DNA of 64,000 bases from an uncultured Verrucomicrobiota bacterium (lineage in GTDB: Bacteria; Verrucomicrobiota; Verrucomicrobiia; Verrucomicrobiales; Verrucomicrobiaceae). Of this stretch, positions 59,186 to 64,000 are shown piece after piece. Both the position numbers and the translations under genes were made by a program. The notes below the pieces were generated by a model. The model saw only the letters and a program-made list of their open reading frames with translations, did no database searches and was not told where the DNA came from. The stretch spans positions 17,485 to 81,484 of the forward strand of contig CAINGK010000185.1 of NCBI GenBank assembly GCA_903848465.1. Direction: 5' to 3'. How positions within the stretch are numbered: the first letter of the stretch is position 1; each line of letters starts with the position of its first letter.

Positions 59186-59293
59186 CGGAGGATAGGTGTC
59201 CCCGCCTGTCTGACGGATCGAGGCGTCCCGTCTTTGATCCGAATCCGAAGGCTGGAAGCCTCGATCCGCTGACAGCCCAGAGGGCTATCCTCC
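59186..59293 (+). repeat. Dispersed repeat family C, full-length hairpin copy
   Basis: GGAGGATAG...CTATCCTCC termini and perfect internal inverted repeat CGGATCGAGGC / GCCTCGATCCG. Confidence 0.8.
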
Positions 59294-59301
59294 AGCCACC
59301 C

Positions 59302-59859
59302 TCAGATCATCCCCAGCTTCATCTTCCCCTCGATGCTGATCATCCCCTGATTCCACGCAGGGTCCCAGACGAGTTCCACGGCGGCATCGTCCATGTCTTC
59401 GATGGTCATGATGCGGCTCTGCGCATCGGCGGCAATCGTGGGGCCCATGCCGCAGCCGGGGGCGGTGAGGGTCATCTTCACCACGGCTTTGTTCTTGCCT
59501 TCCGCATCGGCTTCGACCTTGCAGTCATAGACGAGGCCGAGATCGACGATGTTGACCGGGATTTCCGGGTCATAGACATTTTTGAGCTGGTTCCACACCT
59601 GGCCTTCGAGATCGCTGACATCGCCAGGGATGTTCGAGGAGCTGCTGTCCTGCTCCTTCTTGCTCGCTTCGGGGTCGATGCCCAGGGCATCCACATCGCC
59701 AGCCTGAATGCGGGCCAGGCCGAAGTCCGTGGCCACAGTGTAGGTGCCGCCGAGCGACTGGGTGATGATGACCTTCATGCCGAGCGGCAGTTTGATCAGA
59801 TCGCCACTGGGAATCTGGACGGCTTCGACTTCGCGTTTGAGTTCAAGGGAGGAGTGCAT
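59302..59859 (-). CDS. sufT: SufT-like Fe-S assembly protein (DUF59/MIP18 family)
   Basis: WNQLKNVYDPEIPVNIVDLGLVYDCKVE...MTLTAPGCGMGPTIAADAQSRI...VELVWDPAWNQGMIS. Confidence 0.88.
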   Translation of the reverse strand: MHSSLELKREVEAVQIPSGDLIKLPLGMKVIITQSLGGTYTVATDFGLARIQAGDVDALGIDPEASKKEQDSSSSNIPGDVSDLEGQVWNQLKNVYDPEIPVNIVDLGLVYDCKVEADAEGKNKAVVKMTLTAPGCGMGPTIAADAQSRIMTIEDMDDAAVELVWDPAWNQGMISIEGKMKLGMI

Positions 59860-60031
59860 GGGGGAAAAGGAGGAATGACGAATTTAGAATATCGAATGAC
59901 GGAAACAAAAGAGGAAGATAGGTGAAGCTGAAGGCTGCAGCCCTCGGGAAATCGGCGCTCTGGCAGGGGCAACAACGGTCAACCACCGTCAACGATGGTT
60001 CAGCCCTTGTAAACTCTGGAAGGTCAGGAGG

Positions 60032-60517
60032 CTAAGTGGTCAGTACGATTTTGATTTTGCCCTGCGTCTTGCCAGCAGCGCTGAGCGCATCGGCCAGGGT
60101 GCCGGATTGATCGGACACGAGGGGGGCAGGGGAGGCAGCGCCTGCGGGTTTGTTTTCGGCTTCCAGCGCAGCACGCAGCGCACCTTCGACCATCTGGCCG
60201 CAGTGGATCTTCATGGGCGGCAGCGGGCCGAGCGGCTTGCTGAGTTCCTCGGCAGACATGGACAGCGCTTCCTCCTTCGTTTTGCCGCGAATCAATTCCG
60301 TGGCGATGCTGGCCACGGCGATGGCCGTCTGGCAGCCGAAGCTCTGAAAGCTGGCCTTGTCGATGACCTTCTTGCCGTCCTTCTCTTTGTATTTGATCCA
60401 CAGCCGCACCATGTCGCCGCAGTCAGGACTGCCGACGGTGCCCACGGCATCGGCGTCGGGCATTTCGCCGAGGTTCTGGGTGTCCGTGAGGGCTTGCTGG
60501 AGTGCGGCTTCGTCCAT
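60032..60517 (-). CDS. NifU/IscU-like iron-sulfur scaffold protein
   Basis: GSPDCGDMVRLWIKY...DKASFQSFGCQTAIAVASIATELIRGKT...KIHCGQMVEGALRAAL. Confidence 0.88.
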   Translation of the reverse strand: MDEAALQQALTDTQNLGEMPDADAVGTVGSPDCGDMVRLWIKYKEKDGKKVIDKASFQSFGCQTAIAVASIATELIRGKTKEEALSMSAEELSKPLGPLPPMKIHCGQMVEGALRAALEAENKPAGAASPAPLVSDQSGTLADALSAAGKTQGKIKIVLTT

Positions 60518-60672
60518 GGTCGTGGTTCAATGTCGGCTGTTAAATATCGAACGTCGGATGAGGTGCTTCGGAGACTCGTCCTCGTCCTCCTACTCGTTCT
60601 CGTCCTCGATCCTTCAGCGTCATTTCAAATTTCAGGTGTCTAGTTGGCTGGAATGGTTTCTTCTCGGTTTCA

Positions 60673-61236
60673 TCAATCTTCGATTTCGATACGATAGCGC
60701 GGCAGGCTTGGATCAATCTCACTGCTGTAGGCATCGATCCCGCCGGTGAGGCATTTCGTTTCGCCAAAGCCATGGCCGATGAAGTAAGCCGCCGCATCCA
60801 GCGAGCGTGAGCCCGTGTGGTCATAGAGCACCACGGTCTGCGTCTTGTCACCGCTGGTGAAGATTTCCTGCACCAGCTCCTGCGTCAGCAGCCGCGCACC
60901 GGGCAGCTTCACCGCCTCATGCTCCTCCCGCGTGCGCACGTCCAGCAGCACAAGATCCGGCTTATTGCGCAGCAGCACTTCCAGATCGTGCGGGGAGATT
61001 TGCAGCGAGGCATCACCCTGGTGGCTTTCTTGAATGTGCGCCACGGCTTCCCCCACGGGGATGTTTTCATTCCGCTCGCACACCTGCGCCAGCGTCTCAG
61101 CGGGCTGAAAGCCACAACTGCGACAGCCGCCGATGTGGTAGCGCGCAAACAACGCCCGCTGCGCCCCAGGGTAGGCCTGGAGCACCTGGCTCATGGTCAT
61201 GTCGCCGGAGAGCGGCGGAAGTTCAGCAGTGGGCAT
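60673..61236 (-). CDS. Rhodanese-like domain protein with N-terminal DUF1858-like region
   Basis: MSQVLQAYPGAQRALFARYHIGGCRSCGFQPAETLAQVC then rhodanese LVLLDVRTREEHEAVKLPGARLL; start chosen at MPTAELPPL. Confidence 0.75.
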   Translation of the reverse strand: MPTAELPPLSGDMTMSQVLQAYPGAQRALFARYHIGGCRSCGFQPAETLAQVCERNENIPVGEAVAHIQESHQGDASLQISPHDLEVLLRNKPDLVLLDVRTREEHEAVKLPGARLLTQELVQEIFTSGDKTQTVVLYDHTGSRSLDAAAYFIGHGFGETKCLTGGIDAYSSEIDPSLPRYRIEIED

Positions 61237-61382
61237 GGTGGGGATACGATCAGTCAAAGCACAGCGGCGCAGAAACCGGGAGTACCTGGGGTCCAGCCCT
61301 GCCATCCTGAGCGCGTGAACGAATGCCATAACGGCAAAACCACCCAATGCAAGCGGCAGGGCGGCGGACGGACGGCCATCCG

Positions 61383-62954
61383 CTACTCCTTCGCTTTCTC
61401 CCCGCCCTTGGCCTCCTCCGCATCATGGCCCCAGGGATGCTCCAGCAGCCAGGTGAGTGCCTTGCGGGCGTCGGCCCCCTTCTGCTTGCCGATCCACGTG
61501 CGCATCACATCCGGCTGCATGACCGCCCAAACACGGAGAGCGCAAAAGGTGCGGTCTGTCATGCCGCCCTCGTATTGGTACTTGTCATCGCCACCCAAAA
61601 AAAGCAGCACCTCATTTCTCGGCGGCCAGTCCTGCTGCATCAGAGTGCGGAAGCCGTAGCGCGCCGCCTCGCCGACATCCACGTCTTGCCACTGTTCCAT
61701 GATCATTGTGCATGCCTCCTCGAAGATTTGGCCGCGCATTTTTTTGGGCAGCCGATGGAGGTCGAAAGAATGGATAAAGCCCAGTCCAGCATGGGATCTG
61801 TTCCTTGGGGTGCTACCAAAACCATACACTGCGGTCATGGCCACATCTTGAATCATATCAATATCATTGGCGCGAATGGCACATTCCATGGCCAGTTCAG
61901 GATTCCACGGAGCAAGGACATGCAGGCGGTCTGCCATCTCTTTCGGGCTAATGGTCGAAATCCAGCGGTCGCGCGTGGCATTGTCCACCTGGGACATCAT
62001 GATGCACCGGGCCAGCCATGCTGTCTCGGGCATCGTCTGTTCCACCGAGTCAGACCATGCCAGGAGAGACTTGGAATCCGACTGGGACCACAACAGCAGA
62101 AGGTCTCTGGAAGCGGATGTGTTTTGTTCGGGTGTCGAAGCCACAGGACCTGCGGTCCAGTGTCGATGCAGGAGACGCTGCATGATCTCGGGCCCCTCCT
62201 CAGGATGCTCAAAAAGCCAGCGCCGCAGATGAACCTCAAAGGCGGCGGTGTTCATTTCCTCATACGAACTCATCACCCCTTGCCGAATCTGGTCATACGA
62301 TCCGGCGCACAACATGCCCGTCAGCCTTTGCTCATCACTGGAATAGGCGGCAGCTCTCGTTCCGGGCCAACATTGAAACTTCTCAAACCAAAGGTCAGCA
62401 AAGGCTTTCAGTAGGCGTAGTTTTTCCGTTTGTGGAATCTCGGATGCCTCCACGCCGATGGGAAAGGTCAGCAGCGCATGACGGCCCAGCCAGTAGCGGG
62501 ATGCACGCAGTGCGGCGCGGTCCTGCACTTGGATTTTGGGCCGGTCGTTCCATGAATCGTAGGTCAGCACTCCTTCCTCGAAACCCACGAGCCGGGCCAG
62601 CACCTGCACCCGCTCCCACGCCTCCTGCGGATCGCGCTGCGCCCAGATGCGTAGCATCAGCGCCACGAGTTCATTCGGCGTCTGCGTTCCCTCCAGCACC
62701 AGCGCTACATCGAATGCAGCCGCAAAATGCAGCATCGGCACTTGGCGCAGATACTCCGCCAGCACAGGATAGCGGATGGCGGCATTCGGTTCACGAAAGA
62801 TGCGCTCAACAATCTTCGGCACCTCATTCAACTCCGTGTCTTTCCATGGCAGCGAATGGAGCGGCTGAAAATCCAGCGGCTTCCAGTTCAGACGCAGGGT
62901 CTGCGCCTGCGCCCATGGCAGCAGGAGGAGCCAGCAGGCAGCGACCAGTTTCAT
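61383..62954 (-). CDS. Hypothetical exported protein
   Basis: 523 aa with signal peptide MKLVAACWLLLLPWAQAQ, helical-repeat-like. Confidence 0.65.
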   Translation of the reverse strand: MKLVAACWLLLLPWAQAQTLRLNWKPLDFQPLHSLPWKDTELNEVPKIVERIFREPNAAIRYPVLAEYLRQVPMLHFAAAFDVALVLEGTQTPNELVALMLRIWAQRDPQEAWERVQVLARLVGFEEGVLTYDSWNDRPKIQVQDRAALRASRYWLGRHALLTFPIGVEASEIPQTEKLRLLKAFADLWFEKFQCWPGTRAAAYSSDEQRLTGMLCAGSYDQIRQGVMSSYEEMNTAAFEVHLRRWLFEHPEEGPEIMQRLLHRHWTAGPVASTPEQNTSASRDLLLLWSQSDSKSLLAWSDSVEQTMPETAWLARCIMMSQVDNATRDRWISTISPKEMADRLHVLAPWNPELAMECAIRANDIDMIQDVAMTAVYGFGSTPRNRSHAGLGFIHSFDLHRLPKKMRGQIFEEACTMIMEQWQDVDVGEAARYGFRTLMQQDWPPRNEVLLFLGGDDKYQYEGGMTDRTFCALRVWAVMQPDVMRTWIGKQKGADARKALTWLLEHPWGHDAEEAKGGEKAKE

Positions 62955-63053
62955 TCGAGAGATATTAAAAAATGCAGCCTCAATGTCACCAGAAGAATCC
63001 GCTCGTCATTCACGATTTCTGCACAGACACTCTTCGAGCATCTGTGCCGTCGC

Positions 63054-63434
63054 TCAATGTACCAGGGCTGCCCACGCCTTGCGTTCGGCCCAGAGCAGGA
63101 AGACGGCAAGCAGGCTGATGCCGATGAGCATGGGCTGGAAGATGCCATCCCCTGCCACGAAGTGGTGGAAGGCAAGGATGTTCAGGATGATCGGGCCGAG
63201 GAACAGAAGACCGAGATTTCGCGTCTTGGGAACCAGGAGGAAGAGGCCGCCCAGCAGTTCGAACACCTTCACAAATTTCATGTAACCTGTGGGGCCGAAG
63301 GCTGCCATGAAGTGGGAGATGGGCGTGTCCTTGGGAAGTTCCGGCATGGGAGCGAGATTGAACAGGACGGTAATGGCGGACATCACGAACAGAAGTCCGA
63401 GCAGGATGGAGGCGACGAGTGGGGCGTGTTTCAT
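63054..63434 (-). CDS. DoxX-like family membrane protein
   Basis: 126 aa, four TM segments; SAITVLFNLAPMPELP, YMKFVKVFELLGGLFLLVPKTRNLGLLFLGPIILNILAFH. Confidence 0.8.
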   Translation of the reverse strand: MKHAPLVASILLGLLFVMSAITVLFNLAPMPELPKDTPISHFMAAFGPTGYMKFVKVFELLGGLFLLVPKTRNLGLLFLGPIILNILAFHHFVAGDGIFQPMLIGISLLAVFLLWAERKAWAALVH

Positions 63435-63482
63435 AGGAGCTGTGGGGTGGTAAATGACGACTGACGAAGAATTCAGGCTGGC

Positions 63483-63630
63483 TTAGTCGAGAAAGGCGGC
63501 GAGGCGATCAAAGTTCTCCTCGTTGGCCGGAATGCAAATGGGCTTGAAGCGCTCGCAGATTTTTTCACTGGGAAACCCGATGCGCCAGGTCAGGCGCGTG
63601 CCGCCCTCAGCATCCGCCAGTGTGAAGTAC
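63483..63630 (-). pseudogene. SRPBCC/AHSA1-like C-terminal fragment joined to repeat DNA
   Basis: YFTLADAEGGTRLTWRIGFPSEKICERFKPICIPANEENFDRLAAFLD; upstream codons (63631 onward) are repeat-derived. Confidence 0.5.
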
Positions 63631-63651
63631 GATGGGCACTCCTGCCCGTCG
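63630..63651 (+). repeat. Dispersed hairpin repeat family A, copy 3
   Basis: CGATGGGCA-CTCC-TGCCCGTCG. Confidence 0.8.
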
Positions 63652-63700
63652 ATCAGCGCGCTCTTTCCTCCCCAGCCCTCAAGCGCCCTGCCCCAACGGA

Positions 63701-63886
63701 GATGGGTGTGGCGACAGCCCGCCCGTCTGCGAGCGTATGCAGACGCCGCATCGCGCGTTGCCTCCCAGAGTCGGGCGGTTTGGCGGAGGGGGCTTTGGTG
63801 GATGAGAAAGCACCGCTCGCCAAACACGCCCAACCTCCGCCCGGACTCGCGCCGCCGTGGCCGTAAGATGGGTGTGGCGACAGCCC
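63701..63886. repeat. Direct-repeat-bounded intergenic block
   Basis: GATGGGTGTGGCGACAGCCC at 63701-63720 and again at 63867-63886 (166-nt period). Confidence 0.8.
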
Positions 63887-64000
63887 TGGTCTTTATACAC
63901 TTTTTTCGCACGGAATTGTTGTTTTGGATTTCGGAAGGCTGCTTGGGTCGAAAACCGCGCGGCGACATTTGTTTTGTCGCAATGGAGGTGTCAAGCCTCG

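Noticed and set aside
1-64000. CRISPR array, rRNA operon or intact IS transposase
   Set aside because: No regularly spaced identical repeats, no rRNA-like sequence and no transposase motifs were seen.

Overview
The window is a high-GC bacterial chromosome segment. Gene content (DUF1080, PQQ-propeller, SMP-30 and secretin families, many dispersed hairpin repeats) suggests Verrucomicrobia, but this is inference with no marker gene to confirm it. Main contents: an SMP-30 lactonase; a coupled M20 peptidase / dipeptide epimerase pair; a type II secretion/pilus-like cluster (secretin, GspM-like, GspL-like) with an embedded trypsin-like protease; an HTH-REC regulator; purB; duplicated VOC genes; a large hybrid histidine kinase; araB; a possible nucleotidyltransferase-type TA pair; a PQQ-propeller protein; a Cys-type formate dehydrogenase; an amidase; a serpin; trpF; DUF423; tRNA-Phe; a small decaying island with an ArdC/ImmA-like protein and a LysR regulator; a giant exported alpha-solenoid/TPR-like gene (~4,000 codons); a LexA/S24 remnant; an ABC transporter; sugar genes; a ParDE-like TA module; and a SufT/NifU/rhodanese Fe-S cluster. 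The most notable signals are: (1) three reading frames broken by exactly one in-frame stop codon (hybrid kinase TGA at 19611, giant gene TAA at 47797, small ORF TGA at 37198-37200 on the minus strand), plus two probable frameshifts; (2) the giant gene itself; (3) two dispersed intergenic repeat families whose hairpins show compensatory base changes between copies; (4) a tRNA-adjacent ArdC-like/LysR island. All calls are by eye from sequence; no database search was run.
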